The notes: generated by a model from the sequence alone, not told the origin. A stretch of 8,617 nucleotides of DNA from Bacteroidia bacterium (GCA_025999255.1 BNXB01000059.1:1-8617), one strand, 5' to 3'. Positions 1-6,777 are shown, counted from the first letter of the stretch. A program made the numbers and translations.

Positions 1-1
1 T

Positions 2-100
2 CGTGGAAAATGTTGTTGGAAAGGGAAAAATGCCATCGAAGTGATTCATAAAATGGCAGGTGTTGCAATGTCTAACTTGTACGCTAACGATGAAATATAA
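2..100 (+). CDS. C-terminal fragment of unidentified protein
   Basis: An open frame runs from the window edge to a TAA at 98-100 and ends in residues NAIEVIHKMAGVAMSNLYA followed by NDEI. I do not recognise the family. The first codons of this frame read RGKCCWKGK, which looks unlike coding sequence. The +1 neighbouring frame over positions 3-29 reads VENVVGKGK, which looks much more natural, so one base may be missing in the A run at 26-30, either as a true frameshift or as a sequence error. The gene lies 35 bp upstream of the M23 peptidase start on the same strand, so the two could be cotranscribed. That this is a real gene end is inferred from protein-like composition and position only. 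Confidence 0.45.
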   Translation, partial: RGKCCWKGKNAIEVIHKMAGVAMSNLYANDEI

Positions 101-135
101 ATTTTTATTCCTCGTTGTACAAAAAAAATGATATA

Positions 136-1044
136 ATGATTGAATTTCTAAAAAAATTATCGTTTTCATTAACTTTAATTTTATTACCGGCTCTTACAGT
201 TACCGGTCAAAAAGCTGTAGTAAAAAAAATCGAAGGAAATCCATTAATTAAAAATCCCAAAGAACTTACCGCAGATAAAGAAATACTCAAACGCGAATTG
301 GTAGTAGCTGACTCTGCAATGCTTGTACTCCAACTGGAAGAGGAAGGAGCAGAGTTTCCTGCGGAAGATATATACGAAGGAAGCTGGAATACAGAACATG
401 TCAAAGCTTATGGAGATGTTGCCATTCCGGATTCTTTTAAAATAGATGTTTCAGGATTTATCGTCCCTTTTGAAGGTGGTATCACATCGAAATTCGGACC
501 CCGTAGAAGAAGGTTTCATTATGGAACAGACATTAAACTACAGACAGGAGATACTATCCGTGCAGCTTTCGACGGAAAAATCAGAGTACAACGTTATGAA
601 AAAAAGGGATACGGTTATTTTCTTGTATTAAGGCATTCCAATGGTTTGGAAACCGTTTACGGACACTTATCCAAGTTTTTAGTAGAACCGGATGACATCG
701 TGAAAGCAGGTGATCCTATCGCTTTAGGAGGTAATACCGGAAGATCGACAGGGCCTCACCTCCATTTTGAAATGCGTTTCCTGGGACAGGCCATAGATCC
801 TCAAAGGATCATTGACTTTGACAATTTTTCTACTTTCGATGACTACTATGTATTTCATAAAAACAAACCAACGAATAATAAATTTACAGCAGGAAACGGA
901 ATTATTTACCATCGTATAAAGTCCGGAGATACTCTAGGTGCTATTGCAAGAAAATACGGAACTACCGTTACACAACTTTGCCGCCTCAACGGAATCAAAT
1001 CAAATAAAACCTTAAGAATAGGAAGTACGCTACGTTGCAGTTGA
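136..1044 (+). CDS. Exported M23 metallopeptidase with C-terminal LysM domain
   Basis: This is a predicted zinc endopeptidase that cuts peptide cross-links in peptidoglycan, acting outside the inner membrane. The 302-residue product starts with a signal peptide (about residues 1-25, hydrophobic core LTLILLPAL). A charged linker follows, then an M23 (LytM-type) domain at about 105-228. Its zinc and catalytic residues are present: H128 and D132 in HYGTD, H177 in YGHLS, and H208/H210 in GPHLHFE, so it should be active. A LysM peptidoglycan-binding module occupies about 257-301 (KSGDTLGAIARKYGTT). I chose the ATG at 136 because it puts the signal peptide at the N-terminus; an in-frame TTG at 115 would add seven residues. 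No clear promoter is visible upstream, so it may be read with the preceding gene. The domain assignment is firm; the precise role (division, elongation or recycling) is unknown. Confidence 0.93.
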   Translation: MIEFLKKLSFSLTLILLPALTVTGQKAVVKKIEGNPLIKNPKELTADKEILKRELVVADSAMLVLQLEEEGAEFPAEDIYEGSWNTEHVKAYGDVAIPDSFKIDVSGFIVPFEGGITSKFGPRRRRFHYGTDIKLQTGDTIRAAFDGKIRVQRYEKKGYGYFLVLRHSNGLETVYGHLSKFLVEPDDIVKAGDPIALGGNTGRSTGPHLHFEMRFLGQAIDPQRIIDFDNFSTFDDYYVFHKNKPTNNKFTAGNGIIYHRIKSGDTLGAIARKYGTTVTQLCRLNGIKSNKTLRIGSTLRCS

Positions 1045-1047
1045 TTA

Positions 1048-1065
1048 GTTTCACACAGATTTCCT
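1048..1065 (+). repeat. Dispersed repeat copy A (GTTTCACACAGATTTCCT)
   Basis: This 18-base sequence is identical to positions 6778-6795, and its first 14 bases recur at 1095-1108. It begins three bases after the TGA of the M23 peptidase gene. The copy at 6778 likewise begins three bases after the stop of hisS, in the same orientation. Similar CACAGATT-type intergenic repeats are, to my recollection, common in Bacteroidota genomes, but I could not check this here. Confidence 0.7.
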
Positions 1066-1095
1066 AGTTTTTTCATTTTAGTATAAATTTTTTTG

Positions 1096-1140
1096 TTTCA
1101 CACAGATTCCACGAATTTTATTTGTGGAATCTGTATGAAA
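1096..1140. repeat. 20-bp hairpin (inverted repeat) containing repeat copy B
   Basis: The left arm at 1096-1115 and the right arm at 1121-1140 are complementary at 18 of 20 positions, separated by a five-base TTTTA loop. One exception is a C/A mismatch and the other would be a G-U wobble in RNA. The left arm starts with the same TTTCACACAGATT sequence as the dispersed repeat. No T tract follows the stem on either strand, so it is not a standard intrinsic terminator. The right arm contains the TTTG that serves as the probable -33 element for the downstream gene. Confidence 0.8.
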
Positions 1141-1153
1141 TTCCTTATCTTTG
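1121..1153 (+). promoter_or_regulatory. Bacteroidota-type promoter for the DUF1599-tpiA-folE cluster
   Basis: A perfect -7 element TATCTTTG (TAnnTTTG consensus) lies at 1146-1153. A TTTG -33 element lies 21 bases upstream at 1121-1124, which is within the usual spacing for the Bacteroidota primary sigma factor. The predicted start of transcription is near 1160, leaving a leader of only about a dozen bases before the ATG at 1173. No other convincing promoter is seen before the end of the following gene cluster, so this one probably drives it. Confidence 0.62.
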
Positions 1154-1172
1154 CAGTTGATATCATTCAAAT

Positions 1173-1724
1173 ATGGATACTAATCGGCAATTTGACATTG
1201 TTACGGTGATCTGTAGGGAAATCTTTGATAAAAAACTCAAAGATTACGGACCTTCATGGCGTATCATGCGTCCCGAATCAATTACAGATCAGATTTTCAT
1301 TAAGGCCAATCGCATCAGAAGTTTGGAAATTAAAGGTGCCAGTAAAATTGATGAAGGGATTAAGACTGAGTTTATAGCGATTGTGAACTATGGAATAATC
1401 GGATTGATACAATTGAGACTTGGTTTTGCCGACACTACTGATATCAGTAACGAAAAGGCATTGGAATTGTATGACAAATATCTGGATGAAACAAAAGAAT
1501 TGATGTATGCTAAAAACCATGACTACGACGAGGCCTGGAGGAGTATGCGCATCAGTTCCTATACCGATTTGATCCTGACAAAAATCTACCGGACAAAACA
1601 AATTGAGGAAAATAACGGACAAACCCTTATTTCAGAGGGAATTGACGCAAATTATATGGATATGGTCAACTACGCATTATTTGGCCTGATTAAATTAGAA
1701 TTTAAAGAAAATGAAATTGTCTGA
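1173..1724 (+). CDS. DUF1599 protein with two tandem domain copies
   Basis: This is a 183-residue, predominantly helical protein with no signal peptide or membrane segment, so probably cytoplasmic. It consists of two copies of the same module, at about residues 21-83 and 114-177. D24/Y25, W29-R30, M32-R33, T38-D39, K44 and R47 recur 93 residues later as D117/Y118, W122-R123, M125-R126, T131-D132, K137 and R140. EGI and VNY then recur with a one-residue shift (61-63 and 71-73; 155-157 and 165-167). This pattern fits DUF1599, a family that I recall being linked to nucleotide modification (Nmad1); no biochemical role is established to my knowledge. The conserved acidic and basic residues are compatible with nucleotide binding, which is inference. 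The gene follows a strong promoter and overlaps the next gene by 14 bases, suggesting translational coupling. Confidence 0.85.
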   Translation: MDTNRQFDIVTVICREIFDKKLKDYGPSWRIMRPESITDQIFIKANRIRSLEIKGASKIDEGIKTEFIAIVNYGIIGLIQLRLGFADTTDISNEKALELYDKYLDETKELMYAKNHDYDEAWRSMRISSYTDLILTKIYRTKQIEENNGQTLISEGIDANYMDMVNYALFGLIKLEFKENEIV

Positions 1725-2967
1725 AAAAGTAAGAAAAATACTGGTTGAAGTCTCCCGGATCATCCTGGGATGTGTTTTTGTTTTTTCCGGATTTGTCAAA
1801 GCCGTGGATCCTCTGGGGAGTACTTATAAATTCCAGGACTATTTTGCGGCTTTTGGAATGGATGGACTTAAGTTTATAGCCTTGCCTTCATCGTTCTTTC
1901 TTTCCGGTCTGGAATTTGTTCTTGGGATATTCCTGTTATTGGCGGTCTATCGAAGGTTTACGACCATCGTGACCTTACTGTTCATGTCCTTTATGACCTG
2001 CCTTACACTTTATCTGGCCATCAAGAACCCGGTAACCGACTGCGGGTGTTTTGGGGATGCATTGATAATCAGCAATTGGGAAACTTTTTACAAAAATATC
2101 ATTCTGATGATATTCACTGTTTTGGTATTCCTTTGGTATAAATTAATGACTCCTGTTTTTTCAAGCAGGTCTTCTTCTCTTGTATCATTATATGTTTGCA
2201 TATTTATCCTGGGAATCTCAACTTATTGTTACCGGAACTTACCGATACTGGATTTCAGACCATACAAAACCGGCGCCAATATTCCCGAAAAAATGGTTAT
2301 CCCGGATGGAGCGCCTCACGATGTTTATGAAACATCATTCATTTATGAAAAAGATGGAGTTAAGCAGGAATTTACATTGGAAAATTATCCTGCGAATGAT
2401 CCATCCTGGAAATTTGTCGATTCCAAGTCCGTCCTGGTAAAAAAAGGATATACTCCTCCGATACACGATTTTACGATTGTTACTACTACCGGCGAAGACA
2501 TTACACAGGAAGTCCTGTCGGATACAACTTATTCTTTCCTGTTGATTGCGCACAAATTGGATAAAGCCAACGATTCGGATGTAGATAAAATCAACGAACT
2601 GTATGATTTTGCCCAACGATTCGGTTATGGTTACTACATGCTTACGGCATCGACTCCGGATCAGATAGTCGAATGGGCTGAAAATACCGGAGCGGAATAT
2701 AAAATCTGTACGGCCGACGATGTAACTCTTAAAACCATTATCCGTTCGAATCCGGGAATGATGCTGATTAAAAACGGAACAGTCATCAATAAGTGGGCTC
2801 ACCGTAATTTACCAAGCGGGGATGTGCTGGATCTTCCACTCAATGAAACTCGACTTGGAACAATTCCACCCAATAAGAATGTATCGAAGGTGTTGATTTG
2901 TGCTATCATTCTTTTAGCGCCATTGGCATCATTATTTACATACGAACGTTTAAAAAAGAGAAAATAA
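1711..2967 (+). CDS. DoxX-type membrane protein with thioredoxin-like domain lacking CxxC (BT_3928 family)
   Basis: This 418-residue inner-membrane protein is built from an N-terminal DoxX/MauE-like bundle and a C-terminal soluble domain. Hydrophobic segments lie at about 10-31, 55-80, 83-104, 126-147 and 156-175, with another near the C-terminus at 393-411. A CGCFG motif (C111, C113) sits between the third and fourth segments, in the context TDCGCFGDAL, as in DoxX-like proteins of Bacteroidota. Residues of roughly 250-372 resemble a thioredoxin-like fold, ending in a GMMLIKNGTVINKW strand pair. Where the catalytic CxxC would be expected after the first strands (FLLIAHKLDKAN) there are no cysteines. 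The product matches what I recall as the BT_3928 family, which sits next to tpiA in Bacteroides. A redox or electron-transfer partner role is possible but unproven. It overlaps the DUF1599 gene by 14 bases and ends 32 bases before tpiA. Confidence 0.82.
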   Translation: MKLSEKVRKILVEVSRIILGCVFVFSGFVKAVDPLGSTYKFQDYFAAFGMDGLKFIALPSSFFLSGLEFVLGIFLLLAVYRRFTTIVTLLFMSFMTCLTLYLAIKNPVTDCGCFGDALIISNWETFYKNIILMIFTVLVFLWYKLMTPVFSSRSSSLVSLYVCIFILGISTYCYRNLPILDFRPYKTGANIPEKMVIPDGAPHDVYETSFIYEKDGVKQEFTLENYPANDPSWKFVDSKSVLVKKGYTPPIHDFTIVTTTGEDITQEVLSDTTYSFLLIAHKLDKANDSDVDKINELYDFAQRFGYGYYMLTASTPDQIVEWAENTGAEYKICTADDVTLKTIIRSNPGMMLIKNGTVINKWAHRNLPSGDVLDLPLNETRLGTIPPNKNVSKVLICAIILLAPLASLFTYERLKKRK

Positions 2968-2999
2968 TTTTTTAATCACTTAATATTTATATTTTAAAA

Positions 3000-3755
3000 A
3001 TGAGAAAAAATATCGTAGCAGGAAACTGGAAAATGAATAATACCCTGCAAGAAGGTCTTAGTCTGGCAAAAGATTTGGAAGCGGCGCTCAAAGGTAAAAA
3101 AGTAAACTGTGAAGTCATTATAGGTACTCCATTTATTCATCTTGCAAGTATCGCCTCCTCAATCGATACAAAATTGATCGGGATATCCGCTCAAAACTGT
3201 GCCGATAAAGTATCCGGAGCTTATACGGGAGAAGTTTCCGCAGCAATGGTAGCCTCTACAGGTGCAAAATACGTAATTCTCGGACACTCCGAACGCAGAA
3301 CTTACTACGGAGAAACAAATGCTATCCTGAAAGAAAAAGTAGCATTGGCGCTGGCTAATGGCCTGACACCTATTTTCTGTATCGGTGAAGTTCTGGAAGA
3401 AAGAAACTCAGGCAAACACTTTGATGTTGTGGAAACTCAAATCCGGGAAGGATTGTTTAATCTTTCCGCCGAAGACTTCCGCAAAATAGTGTTGGCCTAC
3501 GAACCGGTATGGGCTATTGGAACCGGAGTAACCGCCACTTCCGGACAAGCCCAGGAAATGCACGCTTTTATTCGTAAAACATTAGTAGCAAAATATGGGG
3601 AATCCGTTGCAGATGATACTTCAATCCTTTATGGAGGAAGCGCTAATGCCGGAAATGCGAAAGAATTATTTTCAAATCCGGACGTTGACGGCGGACTTAT
3701 CGGAGGAGCCTCATTAAGTGTTGATAAATTTATGCCGATTGTTGAAGCTTTTTAA
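3000..3755 (+). CDS. tpiA: Triosephosphate isomerase
   Basis: This cytoplasmic glycolytic and gluconeogenic enzyme interconverts dihydroxyacetone phosphate and glyceraldehyde 3-phosphate. The 251-residue product is full length. N9 and K11 lie in GNWKMN, the electrophile H96 in ILGHSERR, and the catalytic base E168 in [11 protein letters not shown]. This is followed by the flexible loop GTGVTAT and the phosphate-binding YGGSAN and [10 protein letters not shown] segments. All catalytic residues are intact. The ATG at 3000 is preceded by an A/T-only stretch with no Shine-Dalgarno sequence and no TAnnTTTG element, so it is probably read from the upstream promoter. The SPOR gene begins one base after its stop codon. 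Confidence 0.98.
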   Translation: MRKNIVAGNWKMNNTLQEGLSLAKDLEAALKGKKVNCEVIIGTPFIHLASIASSIDTKLIGISAQNCADKVSGAYTGEVSAAMVASTGAKYVILGHSERRTYYGETNAILKEKVALALANGLTPIFCIGEVLEERNSGKHFDVVETQIREGLFNLSAEDFRKIVLAYEPVWAIGTGVTATSGQAQEMHAFIRKTLVAKYGESVADDTSILYGGSANAGNAKELFSNPDVDGGLIGGASLSVDKFMPIVEAF

Positions 3756-3756
3756 A

Positions 3757-4257
3757 ATGAATCGGAAGCCTATCCTCATATTATTTCTCTTGAGCTTGTT
3801 CGTTTCTGTACAGGCTCAGGATATTTTCGAATCCCGGAACACTATTGTCACGGAATTACAATCGAATGATTCGGAAAATTCGAAAGGGGTAATCCGGATT
3901 ACGGCAGATCCCGGAATCAACAGTTTGATCGGAACACCATGGGCCTCTTCTACTAAGGACATAGAATACATCAAGGTTCAGGGATTCCGGGTACAGGCTT
4001 TTTCCGGAAACGATTCCCGGACATCTAAAGATGAAGCATCCCGGAAAGAACAGTTAATCAAAGAATCTTTTCCTGATGCCAAAACTTATATCGACTATCG
4101 TCCGCCCAGATGGAGTCTGAGAGTAGGTGATTTCCGCACAAAAGAAGAAGCTATTGTGTTTTTGCAAGAGTTGAAAAAAGCATTTCCTGAATTCGGGAGA
4201 GAAATGTACGCTGTGAAAGTCGATGAAGTGAATATTCCGGTAAATAATCAAAATTAA
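3757..4257 (+). CDS. Exported SPOR-domain protein
   Basis: This 166-residue secreted or periplasmic protein probably binds denuded septal glycan strands through a SPOR domain. A signal peptide covers about residues 1-20 ([20 protein letters not shown], then QD). Residues of roughly 70-157 form the SPOR fold, with the typical start [14 protein letters not shown] and the second half [20 protein letters not shown]. No catalytic domain is present, so a structural or targeting role at the division site is likely by family knowledge. I chose the ATG at 3757 because it directly starts the signal peptide; an upstream in-frame GTG at 3718 would overlap tpiA and bury the signal. It starts one base after the tpiA stop and ends four bases before folE, so it is tightly coupled to both. 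Confidence 0.9.
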   Translation: MNRKPILILFLLSLFVSVQAQDIFESRNTIVTELQSNDSENSKGVIRITADPGINSLIGTPWASSTKDIEYIKVQGFRVQAFSGNDSRTSKDEASRKEQLIKESFPDAKTYIDYRPPRWSLRVGDFRTKEEAIVFLQELKKAFPEFGREMYAVKVDEVNIPVNNQN

Positions 4258-4261
4258 ATCG

Positions 4262-4846
4262 ATGGATTCTAGTGCAGAAGATATAAAACGAAAAGAAGAA
4301 CTGGCTTTCCACTATAAGCGGATACTCGAGTTACTGGGAGAAGACCCTGAGCGCGAAGGATTGTTAAAAACTCCCGAAAGGGTAGCAAAAGCCATGATGT
4401 TTTTAACAAGGGGATATGTACAGGATCCTGCAAAAATATTATCTTCGGCTGTATTCATTGAAGATTACAAACAAATGGTAATTGTGAAAGATATCGATTT
4501 CTTTTCCATGTGTGAACATCACATGCTACCTTTTTTCGGGAAAGCTCACGTAGCATATATACCCAGGGACGCTGTAACCGGTTTGAGTAAAATACCCCGG
4601 GTAGTGGATGTATTTGCCCGAAGGCTTCAAATACAGGAACGATTGACAACCCAAGTCAAAGACTGTATCCAGAAAACGCTCAAACCCCTCGGAGTAATGG
4701 TTGTAATTGAAGCTCAACATATGTGCATGCAAATGAGAGGCGTAGAAAAACAGAATTCGATTACCACTACCTCCGATTTTACAGGAATTTTTGATCAGGC
4801 TAAAACCCGGGAAGAATTTATATCACTTATACGTAACGGGAAATGA
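4262..4846 (+). CDS. folE: GTP cyclohydrolase I
   Basis: This enzyme opens GTP to 7,8-dihydroneopterin triphosphate, the first step of tetrahydrofolate synthesis and also a route to other pterins and queuosine-type precursors. The 194-residue product is full length for the bacterial family. Zinc ligands are C84 and H87 in CEHHMLPF and C155 in [10 protein letters not shown], with H153 as the probable catalytic histidine. The signature [15 protein letters not shown] (107-121), QERLT (125-129) and ITTTSDFTG (167-175) are all present. The N-terminal helix motif [19 protein letters not shown] is canonical. It lies four bases after the SPOR gene. Its stop codon overlaps the start of a small ORF, and a perfect 8-bp hairpin begins eight bases after the stop. 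Confidence 0.98.
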   Translation: MDSSAEDIKRKEELAFHYKRILELLGEDPEREGLLKTPERVAKAMMFLTRGYVQDPAKILSSAVFIEDYKQMVIVKDIDFFSMCEHHMLPFFGKAHVAYIPRDAVTGLSKIPRVVDVFARRLQIQERLTTQVKDCIQKTLKPLGVMVVIEAQHMCMQMRGVEKQNSITTTSDFTGIFDQAKTREEFISLIRNGK

Positions 4847-4980
4847 AAAGGTTCTTATTCTCAATGGAGAATAAAGCAGTTCAACCGGAAATTATCAGTG
4901 ACTGGAAACTGGTGCCGGAAAGATTGGTCAAACCCGCTGCAGAAAGAGATTATTTGTTATTATTCGGAAGTAAAGATTAA
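4843..4980 (+). CDS. Small ORF of 45 codons overlapping folE stop, function unknown
   Basis: ATG at 4843-4845 overlaps the folE TGA in an ATGA arrangement, which often indicates translational coupling. The 45-residue frame runs to a TAA at 4978-4980. Its second half reads like a soluble protein ([18 protein letters not shown], then YLLLFGSKD), with tryptophan, mixed charges and a hydrophobic tail. I do not recognise it. An alternative start is the in-frame ATG at 4864, giving 38 residues. Its stop codon overlaps the stop of the convergent DUF4834 gene by three bases, inside the four-base TTAA. It could be a real small gene, the remnant of a longer one, or chance. Its exact fit between two genes and its composition favour a real coding region. 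Confidence 0.45.
   Translation: MKRFLFSMENKAVQPEIISDWKLVPERLVKPAAERDYLLLFGSKD
4855..4874 (+). repeat. Perfect 8-bp hairpin just after folE
   Basis: TTATTCTC at 4855-4862 and GAGAATAA at 4867-4874 are exact inverted complements separated by AATG. No T tract follows, so termination is doubtful. It may protect the 3' end of the folE message or influence translation of the small ORF, because the alternative ATG at 4864 lies in the loop. Confidence 0.5.
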
Positions 4981-5222
4981 TCTTTTACCTCTTCATAGTC
5001 GATATATTCTCCTTCCTCCCGGTTGATGATTTTTTTAACAGGAGGCGCTGGAGGTTGTGGTTGTGATTGAGGTCGTTTCGTATTCCGGTTCGATTGCGAT
5101 TGAGGTTGTTTCCTGGATGGCCTGCCTAAAAAAGCCTGAAAGAAAAAACGGACTACCGAAAATCCAAACAGGAAAATAAAAAACAGGAATAACAAAAAAG
5201 AGATAAACAGAAATTTGAACAT
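4977..5222 (-). CDS. Small membrane-anchored DUF4834 family protein
   Basis: This 81-residue protein has an N-terminal hydrophobic segment at about residues 3-24 (FLFISFLLFLFFIFLFGF). A basic, glutamine/proline-rich linker follows, and then an acidic tail ([13 protein letters not shown]). This organisation and the tail EGEYIDYEEV match my recollection of DUF4834, small Bacteroidota proteins of unknown function. The positive residues after the membrane segment suggest the tail lies in the cytoplasm (positive-inside rule), which is inference. The linker carries an 11-residue duplication: PQSQ at 40-43 recurs at 51-54. At DNA level 5062-5081 and 5095-5114 agree at 17 of 20 bases. It converges on the folE cluster and diverges from hisS. 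A frame extending upstream to 5247 in another register is a shadow. Confidence 0.75.
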   Translation of the reverse strand: MFKFLFISFLLFLFFIFLFGFSVVRFFFQAFLGRPSRKQPQSQSNRNTKRPQSQPQPPAPPVKKIINREEGEYIDYEEVKD

Positions 5223-5260
5223 TATTGTATTTCAATATAATTAACAAAATAGAAACGCGC

Positions 5261-5314
5261 TACACGCGACAAAGATAATAAAATTTTGAATTCGGAAAAA
5301 TCCTGCCGCGTGTA
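5261..5314. promoter_or_regulatory. Dyad with TACACGCG arms in the DUF4834/hisS divergent spacer
   Basis: TACACGCG at 5261-5268 and CGCGTGTA at 5307-5314 are exact inverted complements 38 bases apart. They are GC-rich islands in an A/T-rich spacer and flank the minus-strand -7 element. This could be a pair of operator half-sites or a stem; neither is demonstrated. Confidence 0.35.
5270..5277 (-). promoter_or_regulatory. -7 promoter element for the DUF4834 gene
   Basis: Read on the minus strand this is TATCTTTG, a perfect TAnnTTTG match and identical to the element at 1146-1153. Transcription would start near 5263, about 40 bases before the ATG at 5222. No good TTTG -33 element is visible upstream on the minus strand, only a T-rich TTTTTCCG at about 5293-5300, so the call rests on the -7 motif and position. 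I see no equally good element for hisS in the same spacer. Confidence 0.42.
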
Positions 5315-5409
5315 ACGTCTTATATTATAAAAACGCATTGATTCCGCTTTTGTTGGATTGATTGCAGTTAAAAAAGTATAGAGTTTCTAAAAAAATATTA
5401 CATCAAATT

Positions 5410-6774
5410 ATGCAAAAACCTTCTATCCCTAAGGGAACCAGAGACTTTTCGCCGGAAGAAACGGCAAAAAGAAATTATATATTCGACACTATCCGGAGTG
5501 TGTATCACCTCTATGGGTTCAAACAAATTGAAACTCCGGCGATGGAAAATCTCTCCACTCTGATGGGAAAATATGGTGAAGAAGGTGACAAACTCTTGTT
5601 TAAGATTTTAAATTCAGGCGACTTCCTGAATGGAATAACCGACGATGAATTATTGGCTCGTAATCCTATAAAGCTGACTAATAAAATCAGTGAAAAAGGA
5701 CTCAGATATGACCTGACAGTCCCTTTTGCCCGTTATGTGGTGATGCATCGCAATGAAATCACATTCCCATTCAAACGTTACCAGATTCAACCGGTATGGA
5801 GAGCCGATCGCCCTCAAAAAGGACGTTACAGGGAATTTTACCAATGTGACGCCGATATGGTAGGATCGGATTCTCTTTTAAACGAAGTAGAACTGATCCG
5901 GATTATGGATGAAGTCTATCATCGTTTCGGTATCCGGGTGTGCATAAAAATAAACAACCGGAAAATCTTAAGTGGGATGGCAGAAATTATCGGGGAATCG
6001 GAAAAAATAATCGATATTACCGTAGCCATTGATAAACTGGATAAAATAGGTCTGGAAAGTGTCAATAAAGAACTGGAAGAAAAAGGTATTTCCCATGATG
6101 CTATTAAACGACTACAACCAATCATTCTTCTGAATGGTTCAAACAGGGAAAAACTCAATATCTTAAAACGGGAGTTGATAAATTCGGACACCGGAATGAA
6201 AGGTATTGAGGAATTGGAAATTATCTTCGATAAAATCGATCTGTTAGGGATCCGGAGCGAGCTGGAACTGGATTTGACTTTGGCGCGCGGTTTGAATTAT
6301 TACACAGGAGCCATTTTTGAGGTCAAAGCCCTGGATGTACAGATTGGCAGTATTACCGGTGGAGGACGATACGACAATCTGACAGGTGTATTTGGTATGC
6401 CCGGAGTTTCAGGAGTCGGTATTTCATTTGGCGCCGACCGGATATTCGATGTACTCAATCAACTGGATTTATATCCCGAAAACACGACTCAAAGTACTCA
6501 GGTCATTCTGCTGAATCTGGAAGATGTGGACGAGAATAATTTATTGATATCGTTGAATCAATTGAGAGTACAGGGCATCAGAACTGAATTTTATCCGGAT
6601 AAAGCTAAATTCAATAAACAAATGACTTATGCCCGTAACAACAAAATTCCATACGTCATTATTATTGATAAGGAAGATGTCATTCAAAACCGGATTCGAG
6701 TAAAAAACACCGTGACTGAAGAGCAAAAAGAGTATAAAAATGTTCAGGAGTTTCTGGATCAAACCGGAAGTTAA
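5410..6774 (+). CDS. hisS: Histidyl-tRNA synthetase
   Basis: This cytoplasmic class II aminoacyl-tRNA synthetase attaches histidine to tRNA-His. The 454-residue product contains the expected landmarks in order. The N-terminal [10 protein letters not shown] is at 8-17 and motif 1 surrounds 38-46. Motif 2 lies at 125-149 (core [20 protein letters not shown]). The histidine-specific stretch [15 protein letters not shown] is at 291-305, GGGRYDNL at 317-324, and motif 3 [15 protein letters not shown] at 335-349. The C-terminal anticodon-binding domain spans roughly 363-452. I use the ATG at 5410, which puts the family start [13 protein letters not shown] first. An in-frame TTG at 5362 would add 16 unsupported residues. 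It diverges from the DUF4834 gene and ends 114 bases before groES. No clear promoter was found upstream. Confidence 0.97.
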   Translation: MQKPSIPKGTRDFSPEETAKRNYIFDTIRSVYHLYGFKQIETPAMENLSTLMGKYGEEGDKLLFKILNSGDFLNGITDDELLARNPIKLTNKISEKGLRYDLTVPFARYVVMHRNEITFPFKRYQIQPVWRADRPQKGRYREFYQCDADMVGSDSLLNEVELIRIMDEVYHRFGIRVCIKINNRKILSGMAEIIGESEKIIDITVAIDKLDKIGLESVNKELEEKGISHDAIKRLQPIILLNGSNREKLNILKRELINSDTGMKGIEELEIIFDKIDLLGIRSELELDLTLARGLNYYTGAIFEVKALDVQIGSITGGGRYDNLTGVFGMPGVSGVGISFGADRIFDVLNQLDLYPENTTQSTQVILLNLEDVDENNLLISLNQLRVQGIRTEFYPDKAKFNKQMTYARNNKIPYVIIIDKEDVIQNRIRVKNTVTEEQKEYKNVQEFLDQTGS

Positions 6775-6777
6775 TTG

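Noticed and set aside
115..135. TTG start for the M23 peptidase
   Set aside because: It would add seven polar residues before a well-formed signal peptide that starts at the ATG at 136.
1096..1140. Intrinsic terminator after the M23 gene
   Set aside because: The stem is strong but A/T-rich, no T tract follows it on the + strand, and it overlaps a promoter element, so a terminator call is not supported.
2335..2802. 155-codon minus-strand frame opposite the DoxX-type gene
   Set aside because: Composition is unlike a real protein of this organism and the + strand frame has clear domain structure and operon context.
3718..3756. GTG start for the SPOR protein inside tpiA
   Set aside because: It would place 13 extra residues before the signal peptide; the ATG at 3757 immediately after the tpiA stop fits better.
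5362..5409. TTG start for hisS
   Set aside because: The extra 16 residues precede the conserved family N-terminus, and the ATG at 5410 matches normal HisRS length.
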